Of a stretch of DNA of 64,000 nucleotides, positions 11,367-23,052 are shown piece after piece. Under the pieces are notes generated by a model. The model was not told where the DNA came from. It did not search any database and was given only the letters and a program-made list of their open reading frames with translations. Origin of the DNA: Macrothele yani (taxonomy: Eukaryota > Arthropoda > Arachnida > Araneae > Macrothelidae); the NCBI GenBank assembly GCA_039090855.1, contig CM077013.1:141443240-141507239 (forward strand). The letters run 5' to 3'. Position 1 is the first letter of the stretch. Each line of letters starts with the position of its first letter. The translations under genes and the position numbers were made by a program.

Positions 11367-11739
11367 GCTGTGTAAACTCTAGGCATAAAAAGTGTTAGAA
11401 ATGAATGCTGCAGGGAGGGGGGGGGAGCAAGAGTGAGTCAAAACTGAGAGAAGAGCTGATGCTATGACACCTGATGTCCTTGACAATAACAGTCAATCTC
11501 TTAGAGAAAATTAAACTTAAGAAAAGTGATTTTAATTTATTAAAAGTTTGCAAAAAATGATGTGACACAAAAATAAACAGTTTATTATTTTCTTTATTTT
11601 GAGAAATTGGCAAGTTATGAAATATCCATTACAATCAGTTGATGTACCTGCTGCATAGAAAGTTTAAATTTCTGAAAAGGAATGTCTGCATGCTATTTTT
11701 GTCATAAAAATTCCCCTTTACATTTATTTTCTATTTCAG

Positions 11740-11947
11740 GCAGCTACACTTAAATCAGTTGGTGAGGACTGCTGGAGTTGTCACTTGTACCACCGGTGTT
11801 CTCCCTCAGCTGTCCCTCGTCAAGTATGACTGTATGAAGTGTAATTATGTTCTTGGCCCATATGTACAGACACAGGAAAATGAAGTCAAGCCAGGAACTT
11901 GTCCAGAGTGTCAAAGCAATGGTCCATTTACCATAAACATGGAGCAG
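11740..11947 (+). CDS. MCM2: MCM2 exon B (zinc finger)
   Basis: The exon starts after TTTCAG (to 11739). Its first base completes the Arg codon begun in exon A and it then reads [15 protein letters not shown]. It carries [12 protein letters not shown] and the four-cysteine zinc finger of MCM2: CMKC near residue 30 and CPEC near residue 55, with the [10 protein letters not shown] block. In the family this finger supports contacts between N-terminal domains of the double hexamer. All four Cys are present. It ends in phase 0 at INMEQ before GTATGT (11948). Confidence 0.96.
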
Positions 11948-12854
11948 GTATGTAAATTCTTTGTATAAAATGTAATTTTTAATGTAAGGAAATATCTGAA
12001 CTGAGTAAAAGGCAATTATTATTAACTGAGTAAAAGGCATTATGAAACTACACCCATCTTGGATTTAAAATTTTTCAATGCGGTATGTTATTTTTGCGTG
12101 TGTAAGTTTAATAATGTAATGCTAACCATAAATATTTCCAAAGCAGGGATATCTTATGCGATTGTATTTGCTTCTTCACACAGAATTCTAGCATCAAAAG
12201 CTGAATGATTATAATTATTGCATGTGCTGTGAAAACAAACTTGATTTTATTTGTTTCAAATATTCTTTCCAAGTAGTGCTTCTTTTTCAGAATTTTGAAA
12301 AGGAATCGGAATCATACTTGTGTATGCTTATAACAAAAAAAAAAAAAAAATTGATTTCAAATAATATCAAATCAGCTCTATGTACTTGCATATGAGCCAA
12401 CAGTTTTTGGAAGAAATCCTGCTTTCAGAGTGTGTGTGTGGGGGGGGGGCTTACACATGGATTAGTAAAAAATAGAGCTGGACGTCTGAAGTCAAGTGTT
12501 GCATAAATTATCCCACGAAATTTGCAGTTGGGTTTGTTTATGTTTTAAACAGCTGTGCGCTCTTCGGAGTAGTTTTCTGACCTTCTGTCAGCTATATCTT
12601 CAGCTGGGACCCACATTTTTTAAGGGGGGGGGGCACAGCTATGGATAACAAATTGTAGGTATGGTTATTCTGCTCTCAAGACATCGTGGAGAAATGGCAC
12701 TCCTTCCATCAGGCAATGGTGTACATGCAATGCAAAAGGAGACACTGATTTCATGCCAAAAAAGAAAATTACAATTAGAGATTTTTTTCACATTCCATCC
12801 TACGTATTTTACTTGTGTTCATTGAATAGAAATGTACAGTACATATGCATTGGC
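11948..12854 (+). other. MCM2 intron without recognised elements
   Basis: AT-rich with an A run near 12340 and G runs near 12440 and 12626. No repeat family or gene recognised. Confidence 0.5.
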
Positions 12855-13110
12855 TTACTTTGAGACCGCGGCTCAGTGTGCCACTGTGCCATATAAATAA
12901 GTGAAATGCAAACCAAGGTAGGATTTTTAAAAAAATATATATATATGTACAGGGCTACCACTGACGCTCTGTATCACGTAAATTACCCAAAAACAAAAAA
13001 AAAAAGGACCCATAATTACAAATTCGACACATTCTTTAGGACCCACATTTTATTTCTGATTTTTTTAACATGCCATTTGGCAAAAGTCAAATTCAGGAGA
13101 ATTAGGGAAA
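12855..13110. repeat. Dispersed repeat, copy 1 (related inverted copy near 16270-16400)
   Basis: The stretch CTTTGAGACCG followed by a GGTAGGATTTTT block recurs in reverse complement at about 16270-16400. A shorter related piece lies at about 14700-14765. The family is not identified. Poly(A) and (TA)n tracts interrupt it. Confidence 0.45.
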
Positions 13111-13214
13111 GAACGAAAACAGCCAGCAATGCACCATCCCTCAAGATTATGCAAATATACATATGTTCTGATTAATTTATTTAACCTTTCAGCTCTTTTA
13201 ATCAGTATTGGAGC

Positions 13215-14260
13215 ATTCTTCAGGAAGACGCTTTGACGTCTGTAAGTTCTGTTTTACATGTTCTGTAAAGTGAATACAGCCTGTGGTGGTGCATTAACTT
13301 ATTCAATTAAAATATAAGTCGGTTAAAAGCCGTAAAAAAGTTACTCACGGAAGTGCGTGTTCAGTCCAACGTCAGTAGTTATTGAGTTTCTTTGTCCAAA
13401 GTTGCATCCTGCTTCAACATGGTCAGTCGTTAGGGTTAGTTCGAGAGCCATTTCGTCATCAGTTTTACCCTACTTCGGATATGTCCAGTTGTTAGGGTTA
13501 GGCTCGGTTCTGGCTGTGTCGACATCATATTGAATGGGTAAAGGTTTCCAGATAATAATTAAAGATTCTTGAGTTAAGAGTTACTATTTACATACCACTT
13601 GAAGTTTCACGTCGTACTTGGCCTTTTAGGGCTATCTCGTCAATGTTGCACTCTCTTGGAATTGCTGAGGAAGTCTTCAAGTTTGGTCAGGTTCATAAAT
13701 TATTATTATTTTTTTTTTAATTTTATGAACCTGACCAAACTTGAAGACTTCCTCAGCAATTCCAAGAGAGTGCAACATTGACGAGATAGCCCTAAAAGGC
13801 CAAGTACGACGTGGAACTTCAAGTAAATAGTAACTCTTAACTCAAGAATCTTTAATTATTATCTGGAAACCTTTACCCATTCAATATGATGTCGACACAG
13901 CCAGAACCGAGCCTAACCCTAACAACTGGACATATCCGAAGTAGGGTAAAACTGATGACGAAATGGCTCTCGAACTAACCCTAACGACTGACCATGTTGA
14001 AGCAGGATGCAACTTTGGACAAAGAAACTCAATAACTACTGACGTTGGACTGAACACGCACTTCCGTGAGTAACTTTTTTACGACTTTTAACCGATTTAT
14101 ATTTTAATTGAATAAGTTAATGCACCACCACAGACTGTATTCACTTTACAGAACGTGTAAAACAGAACTTACAGACGTCAAAGCGTCTTCCTGAAGAACC
14201 TTGTGGTCACGTAATTATATGTGAACTTTATGATAGAATCGCATAAGATATAATAATATT
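13215..14260. mobile_element. Palindromic Penelope-like element remnant
   Basis: Two arms of about 480 bp (13215-13699 and 13722-14198) are near-perfect reverse complements around a 22-nt T/A-rich loop. The same arm sequence flanks the Penelope-like ORFs at 26750-28850, so this is a coding-free relative: arm joined directly to arm. The right arm continues with 60 bp (to 14260) that also match the outer left end of the other copy. Each arm contains two GTTAGGGTTAG telomere-like motifs (13429, 13491 and complements at 13913, 13975). Confidence 0.75.
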
Positions 14261-14765
14261 GGAGCAGCTGAAATTTAAAATTTGATAAACAAGCGAACTT
14301 ACGTTTAATGAGAGCACTGTGAACAATAGTTTTACATCTACTTCAATGATTGTTCATTAAAAGTCCAAAAAAACTGTTCACCACACAGTTCCTGTGTTTT
14401 GAAAAATAAAAACCGCTCTGGTGTTCTGAGCTGGCTTAAAATATATTGTCTTTGTGAAAAAATGTAGTTGAAAATGATAACATTTTATTCTGTCAGTACT
14501 TGATCTTTTTTTAAAGATTGCTTTCAAAGAGCATAAAATAAAATGTCGAACAATGTACATTACATTTATTTTTCATTTTCTTATGAAAGTATAAATATTC
14601 ATTATCTCTTGATTCTTTTGATTTTTTAAAAGGACCCAGCATATCTCACAAAGTATGCAACTTTTAAAAAACTGTGGCTCCCTGACCCAGCTTGATAACA
14701 ATGCAACAGCAGCTCTGTATGTATACATTATATATTTAAAAAAAATATCCTACCCTATTATTCAT
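14261..14765. other. Intron sequence, unassigned
   Basis: AT-rich. A short part at 14700-14765 resembles the 12855/16270 repeat. Otherwise nothing recognised. Confidence 0.4.
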
Positions 14766-15875
14766 GTATATTGCAATTGAAAATAACCAAAGCCTGAAGA
14801 AAGCAAAGGGACATCTCTGTAAGTGAAGAAAGTAGATTATGGCTCTGAGAAAAGAAGATGGCTCTGTAACAAGAAATAGAGGCGAAATTTTGACAAGAGT
14901 GAAAGATTTCTACATAAAACTATATGAAAGAGATGATACGTCTGTTCCAGTCATTAAGAAAGGTACCAAAGTTCCTCTAGTCCCCTCAGCAGAAGTTGCA
15001 CATGCAATTAAGAACATGAAACAAGAAAGAGCTCCAGGAGAAGATGGACTTACCGTGGGCATCATACAAGAAGCAAGTGGAGAAATAGAAACTACTCTAG
15101 CCCTAAGTTTTCACTAAATGTCTCAATAAAAAAAATCCTAAGGATTGGAACAATGCTATAATGATTTTGCTACATAAAAAAAGATGACATTGAGGATCAC
15201 ACAAACTTGCTGACAAGAGTAAAGAAGTGGGATTAGAAATTAACTTTCAGAAGACAAAACTAATGTTACAATGCTTTTACAAAAAATGAAGATTTTGCAA
15301 TTCATGGGGGAAATCTCTAGGTAACTGATGCCTACATTTACCTTGGACAACAGATATCAAGCACGGGTCACATTGATGTAGAAATTAATCAGCTTATAAA
15401 ACATGCTGGAGAACTTTTGAAAGAAACAGTGCAATTTTCAAGAGCAATATGCCATTATGTCTTAAAAGAAAAGTGTTTCATCAGTGCATCCTTCCAGTTC
15501 TTACATATGGAGCAGAAGCATGTAGCTTTACTAAAAAAGGCATACAAAGGCTGCAGACAATCGAAAGAAGCATGAAGAAATGCATGCTTGGTGTAACCAG
15601 GAAAGATAAGAACAGGAACTTGTGGATAAGGACAAGAGTGGAAGACATGTTCAGAGTAAAATCCCTGAAATTGCAATGGGCAGGACTTGTGTCCAGAAGA
15701 ACAGACCACCGATGGGCAACTGAAATTTTAGACTGGATACCAAGGGACAGAAAAAGACCCAGAAGACCACATGCAGGAGTGACATGGAGGTGACTGGCTC
15801 AAGAAAGACACTTGTAGGAGAAACTTGGGGAGACTTTCATACAGCAATGAATTGATAATGGTTGACGATGATGAA
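14766..15875 (+). mobile_element. RTE retrotransposon copy C, truncated with internal deletion
   Basis: Same family as copies A and B but more diverged. 14770-15190 covers the endonuclease-RT linker and RT N-terminus (MALRKEDGSVTRNRGEI, APGEDGLT). The sequence then jumps to the RT thumb and C-terminal region (15200-15793, ending DWIPRDRKRPRRPH), so the catalytic palm including FADD is deleted. The 3' end ends GGTTGACGATGATG. At the endonuclease/RT junction this copy is in frame apart from two stop codons, unlike A and B. That suggests the unbroken frame is ancestral. Confidence 0.85.
14839..15793 (+). pseudogene. RTE pol fragments (copy C)
   Basis: Two open pieces, 14839-15117 (RT N-terminal, 92 aa) and 15449-15793 (C-terminal, 114 aa), with frameshifts and a deletion between them. 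The C-terminal piece retains ILPVLTYGAEA and the DHRWATEILDWIPR block. Catalytically dead because the palm is missing. Confidence 0.8.
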
Positions 15876-16269
15876 ATGTATATTTATAATGAGGTTGCGC
15901 TGCTGATCTCATTCTTCGCAATTTACGAAAAAAAAAATCATTTTGGTGATTGATAAAACAGTTTTGGCGAAAATATTGGCAATTACTTTTTTTAATGACA
16001 GCCAAGCAAAAGAATCTTTAATTTTTATTTGATTTGGTATTTGAAAAATAAAATTCAACCTACTTTTTTCATTGTTTACATTGCAGGTGATATGGAAAGC
16101 AATTATGTGAAAAGAGTGACGCAATTGTTGACATAAGACCTATTATAACACTTTGTGTTTTTATGATTTTTATAATGCCAGTGGAGGGTGAAAAAAAAAA
16201 AAAAATTGGCGACTTTACATTTGGTGAAAAAAAAAATTGAATTTGGCAAAAACTTTAAAAAAAACAAAC
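15876..16269. other. Intron sequence with A/T homopolymers
   Basis: Contains repeated TTGGCGAAAA/TTTGGCAAAA-like words and poly(A) runs. No gene recognised. Confidence 0.4.
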
Positions 16270-16400
16270 AAACCGGAACAGCCACTGTAGATGTATATAC
16301 ATACATTATGTATTCTTAAAAAATTCTACCCTGTTTCGCATTTTACTGTTTGTATCACTTAGTGGCATACAGAGCCTCGGTCTCAAAGGAAATAAATTTG
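16270..16400. repeat. Dispersed repeat, inverted copy of 12855 family
   Basis: Reverse complement reads CCTTTGAGACCG and then blocks matching 12855-12960. Family unknown. Confidence 0.45.
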
Positions 16401-16679
16401 CTGACAACTGCAGCGAAAGGATTCAAGTGACACAAATTCAGAAGTACTTTAAAAAAATTAAAAAAAAAAAAGTTTTTTCACCCAGAGTAGGTTTTTTGTG
16501 GAATAGGTGCCACTAATGTGATAAGTGCAAAACCTAATACCGTTTCAGATTGAGACTGTGGAATTTCTTGCATCGAAACATGAAGTACCTCATTATTTCC
16601 CCTGTGCAAACGCGGGCCATCATCTTTCAAACTGAATATGCAGTGAGGCAGACACCAGTTAAATCACGTAGTTGTTGGG

Positions 16680-16701
16680 GACACACACACACACACACAC
16701 A
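16680..16701 (+). repeat. (AC)n microsatellite
   Basis: Pure AC dinucleotide run. Confidence 0.9.
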
Positions 16702-16875
16702 AGTCGAGCATCTCGGCTGTCGTTTCACTGCAAGTTTGGGCTTGCGTGGCTTCCTCTAAAAGACCCTGAGGATATCAATGGATGGAATGCCTTGATTAAT
16801 ATTTAAATAGCATTTATGTATTGCTTTTAGTGTATCTATTATTCACATTTGCATTACAGTGATGAATACTTTCCG

Positions 16876-16989
<114 letters not shown>

Positions 16990-17643
16990 TAGTAATGTAA
17001 TTGTATGTGAAATGACAGTTTATTCTTTTGAAAGATTATTTACCATATTTATAAGGCTGTTCTAAAGTGCAGGATGTGTTTTTTCTTACTTTTCAAAGGG
17101 AGTTAGTTTATATACGATATTTCGGATTTACAAAATATCATAATGTGAAACAATTCTCATATGTGTAACTTTCATTTTAGTCTGTTGTCAATGAATTTTT
17201 AGTAGGTTAGTATTCTAACAATGCCATTCTTTTTTTAGCAATATTTTTGTGCTAGCACCAGAACAGGCAAAATTAAATGAAACTTGTATATCTTACTTAA
17301 AGAGGCTCATGAAATAATAGCAAGATGATCAACTTTGTTGTCCCTAATTGTCCCTCAAAAAAGGTGAAACTACAGCAGCAAAATTTAATAACACTTTTGG
17401 ACTGATGTTTGGTTTAATTACTCTGAAGACAGCTGTCATTCCACAGTTACACATGGTGTTTTTGTGCTCATTCAAGAAGGGAATTAATACCAAATAATGA
17501 GCATTCCATAAATGCATCTGTATTACAGGCAAATGATGGGTGTACTATAGATGCATCTGTATTACAGCTGAATGATAATTGTATTAACAAAATGCGCGAT
17601 TTTAGTGAACAAGATGAATTTTCCACTCTTTTTTTTTTTACAA
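16990..17643. other. Intron sequence, unassigned
   Basis: No repeat or gene recognised. A small direct repeat (TGCATCTGTATTACAG) occurs at about 17514 and 17551. Confidence 0.4.
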
Positions 17644-17645
17644 TA

Positions 17646-18905
17646 CAGGGTGATTCATAAAGATGTATACAGTTTCAACGCACTATAAAACAATAACAAT
17701 GTAAGATATTTTATGTTATGTGTAACAGAATTGTAGGGGAATGTTTCAAGTTTTTTCAGAGACAGTAACAGATGTTCCATGTGTGCACCCTTAGTCACAT
17801 GACACACATCGAGCCAGTAATCCATTTCCGCCCAAACACGAGGTAAGATATCTGAATCAAGTGCAGTGATAGTGGCTGTGATACGCTGTTTCAGCTCCGT
17901 TAGATCAACAGGGAGGGGGAGCGCGAATACCTTGTCCTTTACGTACCCCCACAGGAAAAAGTCACAAGGTGTTAAGTCAGGACTTCTGGGTGGCCATTGG
18001 GTCAGTGGCATGTTGTAGTCCGCAGCTCGTCCAATCCATCGGTGAGGAAGATGTTCATCGAGCTAATCTTGCACATCGCCTAACCAGTGCAGTAGTGCAC
18101 CATCCAATTGGAGAATAAAGTTGTCACTGTCATCCTGCAACTGTGGCATCAACCAAAGATTAACATATCCAGAAAAGAGCCTCCCATGACAGTTTTCTCG
18201 TGAAAAAAGAAGGGGCTGTACACTTTCTCTTTGGACACAACACAGAACACATTTACCTTAGGGGGATCTCGCATGTGTTGCACTGTAAATCTGGGATTCT
18301 CCATTCCCCAAAAGCGAACATTGTGCTTGTTTACCTGACCACTCGCGTGAATTGTAGCTTCATCGGTGAAAACTAAGTGATCGGCAAAATCGTCATTTTC
18401 AAAACAGTGCTTCATTTCGGCACAAAATTCAAAGCGCTTTGTCTTGTCAAGGTCAGTGAGAGTTTGCAACATCTGCACTTTGTATGGAACCATTTTCAGC
18501 TTCTTTCCCAAAATTTTCCAGACAGTGGTCTGTGAAATCTGCACTTCACGACTCACCCTCCACATCAATTTTCCCGGCCTTCGTTGAATGGCAGTGCAAA
18601 CACTATCAACGACTTCTTCCGATACACGCGGTTATCCAGGACTTTTAAGTTTGCACAAACAACCCGTAGTTTCAAATTTTTTATGCCAATCATAGATAGA
18701 TTTTCTGGTTGGAGGTTCTTTTCCGAATCGTGATCAAAAATGCTGTTGCACAACAGTTACAGATTCCATTTTGCTCAATTCAAGAACACAAAACGCCTTC
18801 TCCACTGCAGGCGCTGTCATTTTGATTGACTAGTCACGTGACGCGCGCTATCGCCTGCGTCACTTCCCTCAGTAGCGGGACATAAACTTTATGAGTACAT
18901 CTACC
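17646..18905 (-). mobile_element. Tc1/mariner-superfamily element, DDxD type
   Basis: The left end begins CAGGGTGATTCATAAAG after a TA (17644-17645). The right end has a degenerate counterpart near 18880-18905 (TTTATGAGTACATC), so the right boundary is approximate. It encodes a minus-strand transposase with the TPCDFFLWGYVKDKV signature. It lies antisense to MCM2. Confidence 0.8.
17655..18770 (-). pseudogene. DDxD transposase, broken
   Basis: Minus-strand pieces 18753-18565, 18568-18149 and 18011-17655. The middle piece carries QISQTTVWKIL (helix-turn-helix) and VFTDEATIHASGQVNKHN (first Asp). The C-terminal piece carries WPPRSPDLTPCDFFLWG (third Asp). Between them, around 18060-18110, LQLDGALLHW supplies the second Asp, followed by an in-frame TAG. 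I count 46 residues between the second Asp and the Asp of PCDFF. That is five more than the related element at 23405. Confidence 0.8.
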
Positions 18906-19851
18906 TAACGGTTCGTAGTTGCGGTCCGTGTCTTCAACTGTTACTGTTTTACATAATCTGGAAACAGTATACTTCTTTATAAATCAGGGTGTATGATAGA
19001 AAAATATTTTGGCTACTACGGATTATCCATAGTTTTTAGGGATTTTTAGGTCTAAAAAAAACTTCGGAGTGTTTTTTTTATTTTTGTTTTATTTTATTTA
19101 TTTATTTATTTATTTTTGAAAAAAACCCCAGATATTTGTGCTTTATTCACTTTTAAAAAAACTACAGATATCTGCCTCTTTTTTTTATATACATCTAAGT
19201 TTCATTGTTGCAGTATAGAAAGGCAATTACATTGGATACTTTTCCAAGTTCCGGAGTTTGGGGAGGGCTGAGGGGAGAAGGGTGTTTGAATGAAAGATCC
19301 AGGAAGTTTTTTGGGTGGGGATCGGTTGCATTGGATGGTTCTGAAGCTGACTGCTTCTGTGCCCTAGAGCAAGAGAAAAATCGCTCCCTCTGTCTTTGGT
19401 AACCTGCCAATGAAAACGTTCCACCAGGACACCAGCAATTGCATTGCGTTTTCCTCCTTTCAAAGTTAATTGTTCTGTTTGGCATTGGTTTTTGCTCCCA
19501 TCGTGTTTTTCTTGTTCCAGTTTACATGCAATGGCATCGGATAAATGGCCAGTTACCTTTTCTAATATGCTTGATCTAAAAAGCAAAACTGTTGTTAAGA
19601 ATTCAAGGAGAGTTATTCACAAGAATTACATGTCTAAAATTGTCTCAGGTATCCAAAAACTGTGGGTTTACTTTCGTTCCCTGTGTGGTGTTGTTTTTTC
19701 AGTTGCACACAAAAGAAGAGATATGACGATGATGGGCAAAACACATAACAATATTAACAAATAAAGGTAATTTGATCACGCTAGTTACGTTAAATGAAAG
19801 CTTTTACAAAAAGTTCGTAAGTTGGAAGTTTTCGACCTTATCTTAGGTTTT
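18906..19851. other. Intron sequence with possible old DNA-transposon parts
   Basis: Holds T/A-rich runs and, at about 19230-19600, a GC-richer stretch with open frames on both strands but no recognisable domain. A faint resemblance to the interior of the pogo-like element near 54300-54440 was noted but is not firm. Confidence 0.35.
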
Positions 19852-20058
19852 CATCACGCCAATGGAGGACTAAGATTGTTGCCAGATTCAAGTCATTGCA
19901 AGTCATTGAGTTGAAAATAATTTTCAACTCAATGACTTGCAATTCAAGCTCCTCTCTACATTCCGATGATCTGGAGATCAATTCTAAGTTTTGGCAACAA
20001 AAATAGGAAAAATTCAAATGTAGAATCTGGCAACAATCTTAGTCCTCCATCGGCGTGA
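19852..20058. mobile_element. Hairpin MITE with nested palindrome
   Basis: About 207 bp with inverted termini of about 38 bp: 19852 onward begins CATCACGCCAATGGAGGACT, and the complement ends at 20058 with CCATCGGCGTGATG. Inside, 19902-19942 is a second palindrome (CAAGTCATTGAGTTG around TTTTC/GAAAA). No coding sequence. The transposase family providing mobility is unknown. Confidence 0.75.
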
Positions 20059-20368
20059 TGGGGCTGATATACCATGGCCTTGGGCTCCGAAAATTGAGCC
20101 CGAACTCAGCTCTAGTGCCAACCATTACGGATTTTCCGCAATTATCACGGTTTTGGCTGTCTGATTACAGAATTATGGACAGGTTGGAAGAATTACGGAT
20201 TTTGGTGTGCTTCGGAAAAGTTCTCAATTTTTTACCCTTTTTTGTTAAAATCATGGTTTAAACTGCAATCGCATTTTGCAAATATAGTTATAGTTCTTTT
20301 CCACAAATATGAAGACGTTTAAACACCACTGTTTCTAAGTGTAAGCATAATTGAAATTCCACGATTGA

Positions 20369-20580
20369 ATACATTGGCAAAGCCAATATCGGGTGAAGAA
20401 TGGCAAGACGGATATCGGGTGAAGAATGGCAAGACGATGTTGGATACATTGGTAAAGCTAATATCGAATGAAGAACGGCAAGACGATAGTGCATATGTCG
20501 GAAAAGCCGATATCGGCTCAATGTTGCCAATATTAACCGACATTCAGCCATCATAACCAATATCGTCCTGATATCTAGCC
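20369..20580 (+). repeat. Degenerate tandem repeat with CATTGGCAAAGCC units
   Basis: Words such as GCCAATATCGGGTGAAGAA, GGCAAGACG and GATGTTGG recur two to three times in slightly changed form. A complementary CCGATATCGG palindrome occurs near 20510. Probably a diverged satellite-like array. Confidence 0.6.
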
Positions 20581-20671
20581 GATATTCGTTCCCACTTGGG
20601 TTATCAAAAAATGTACAAAAAAAAAAAATAACCATTAAAATAGAAGGGTCATGTTATAAAGTATTTGATTT

Positions 20672-21890
20672 TACACCGTTAGCCATTCCATTAGGACCAA
20701 TCCCAGCCTAGAAAAGTGAGTGTGCGTGGAGACTGAACGGTGGCGCAGGTGAGTGAAGTTCACAGAGCAGTATTTTATACAACCCGAGGACCAGCTTTTG
20801 GTGAGTGGAGTGTTCAGAGTCAGAATGGAAAAAGCTGCTGATTTATCGGAGTTTGATAAAGGATAAATTGTGATGGCACAGTGCCCCCAGGACTGCAATC
20901 TCCGAAACGGTGTGGGTCGTTCGCGTGCCACTGTAGTGAAGCACGTATTAAAAGTGGTGCACATATAGCCAAACGACGAACCGTCTCCCAACCATGTATC
21001 ATTCGCAACTCATTGATGCCAGAGGGGAGCGTTGACTGTTGCGCATTGTTCACAATGACGGCAGGGCAACAGTGCGACAAATTGCCTGCAGCTACGACAG
21101 TGGTGATCAGGGTAATGTGTCATAGCACGCAATTCATCGCAGCCATCTGCGTATGTGCCTGCGTAGCCAAAGACCCAGCTGTGTCCCCATGCTCACTGCA
21201 CGTCATTGTGAACAACTCGTGAAATGGGCCCAAGATCATAGAGATTGGACCGTGGATAATTGGAAGAAAATGGTGTGGTCTGATGAATCAAGATTCCTGC
21301 TGCATCACGTAGACGGCCAAGCGCGGATACGCAGGTTACCAACAGACGCTGTGACACCTAGATGCACTGTTGGGCGGAAACAGGCCGGCGGCGGTGTTTT
21401 GCTCTGGGCGATGTTTCCTTGAGACACTTTAGGACCCATTATCCCAATAGCACAATCCCTGACAGCTGTGTAAGGTATCTAAACATTGTTGCAGACAAAG
21501 TTCACCCATTCATGGAAACTGTGTTCCCTGCTGGTGATGGTCATTATCAACAGGATAATGCACCATGCCACACTGCCAGAATCGTCAAGAAGTGGTTCGG
21601 GGAACATGCTGGACTTTCTGTTAATGCCCTGGCCTCCAAATTCATCTGACACGAACCCAATCGAGCATTTGTGGTTCGACTTCGAAATGCGGGTTCGCGC
21701 TAAATCACCACCACCCCAAAATGTACGTGAACTGGAGGATCTGTTGACATTATGGCACCAGATACCCCAGGATACCTACCGCCACCTCATCCAATCGATG
21801 CCTCACCAAATGGTCACTGTTTTGTGGGCAAAAGGGGGTTCTCTACAGCTTATTAGGTAGGTGGTCATAATGTAATGGCTCTTTGGTGTA
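20672..21890 (+). mobile_element. Tc1-like DNA transposon
   Basis: The left terminus TACACCGTTAGCCATTCCAT and the right terminus, whose complement starts TACACCAAAGAGCCATTACA, define a copy of about 1.2 kb in the same orientation as MCM2. Size and ends match Tc1-type elements related to the one at 9686. Confidence 0.85.
20825..21860 (+). pseudogene. Tc1-like transposase, frameshifted
   Basis: A start-like ATG at 20825 (MEKAADLSEFDKG then stop) precedes scattered frames. 21153-21422 carries MVWSDESRFLLHHVDG (first Asp) and GGGVLLWAMF. 21362-21649 carries QQDNAPCHTARIV (second Asp). 21486-21860 carries NPIEHLW (Glu) and the C-terminal PHQMVTVLWAKGG block. All three catalytic residues survive but in different frames. 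Confidence 0.85.
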
Positions 21891-22019
21891 TAAGGTTATT
21901 ACACATTTCATGAGTTAATTTCTCGTGAGATACCCTTTCCGTGTGTAAACTATAAGGCTTTGTGTGGTGATTACTGATATGCATCTCAAGGTCGCACCTC
22001 TGCAATTGTGGTGTTCTCC

Positions 22020-22050
<31 letters not shown>

Positions 22051-22556
22051 GGATGGGAAAGCCCACCTTGCTGTTTTCCATTGCTATTTGTAGTTATGAA
22101 GTTTTCTATTTTAATTGGGCTTATTAATTTTGTCATTCTCAGATTTTTTCATGATGTCATTCAGTTTTTAGTGATCTGCAACATTAATGGACAAGTACCT
22201 TTGATTAAGCTGAAGAAATAGCTTTAGCTGCAGCAAAAATTGACTTTTAACCAATCATGTTAGTGTGGAGGAAGAAAAAAAGGCAAGATCTGTCATGTGA
22301 TTACACTTCCCCAACAAATGAAAGCATGAAAATATTATGCAACACCACTACTGTTTTTTAAGTACCACTTTTGTTTACATGAAAAATTGCAGTTATTGAT
22401 TTTATTCACTTGTTTACTTATCATTAATTATTTTTATTTTGTTATTCTATTCTACATCGTGAGACACTTCTGGATTAGCAGAAAAAGATGGGGGTAGTTC
22501 TGCCGTTCTATCACTCCTCACAGTTCAGCTAAAGCAGTTTTCTACGGAACATTCTA
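21891..22556. other. Intron sequence with T-run
   Basis: A 28-T homopolymer at about 22024. No gene or known repeat recognised. Confidence 0.45.
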
Positions 22557-22803
22557 ATTCACACAGAAATAATACAGCCATAATTATTCCTTATCACTGG
22601 GCTGTTTAAACTATCTGCAGATGTTTCGTGTCCCTTGATGTCCATCAGGTCATGTTATCAATTGCTTTTAGTTGACCATGAACAGATCAGCACAGCATTG
22701 ATAATATGACCTGGTGAACGTCAAGAGACATGAAATATCTGCAGATAGTTTAAACAGCCCAGAGATAAGGAATAATTATGGTTGTATTATTTCTGTGTGA
22801 ATT
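22557..22803. mobile_element. Hairpin MITE
   Basis: Arms of about 108 bp (from about 22557 and up to 22803) are about 93% complementary by eye. They include AATTCACACAGAAATAATAC at the left end and its complement at the right, with a loop of roughly 40 bp. No ORF. A fold-back transposon with no recognised transposase. Confidence 0.75.
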
Positions 22804-23052
22804 GCCGTTGTCAACTCTGGGTGAGCCTATCTTTTAGTTTCAGAAATCTAATTTGTATTTGACACTGATAAGAACTGAATGTCATGATAAAATAGCCATA
22901 CAAAAAATATTGCTTTACACATCGAACATTTTTGGCATGACAACATGGATGTCTTAGATTTTCATAATCAATTTACCATTGATAATTTTAATATGATGTG
23001 TGCTTGCCTTTTATTTTTTAATAAATAGTAATGTTTTTTTCTTCTTCTTTAG

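Noticed and set aside
13940..13975. Hammerhead ribozyme core in the Penelope palindrome (CTGATGACGAAA)
   Set aside because: CTGATGA and GAAA are separated by one base, so stem II cannot form. The related copy at 28600 has lost the motif.
19195..19764. Possible small gene in a GC-richer stretch
   Set aside because: Frames on both strands are short and lack domains, splice context and start support. More likely old repeat sequence.
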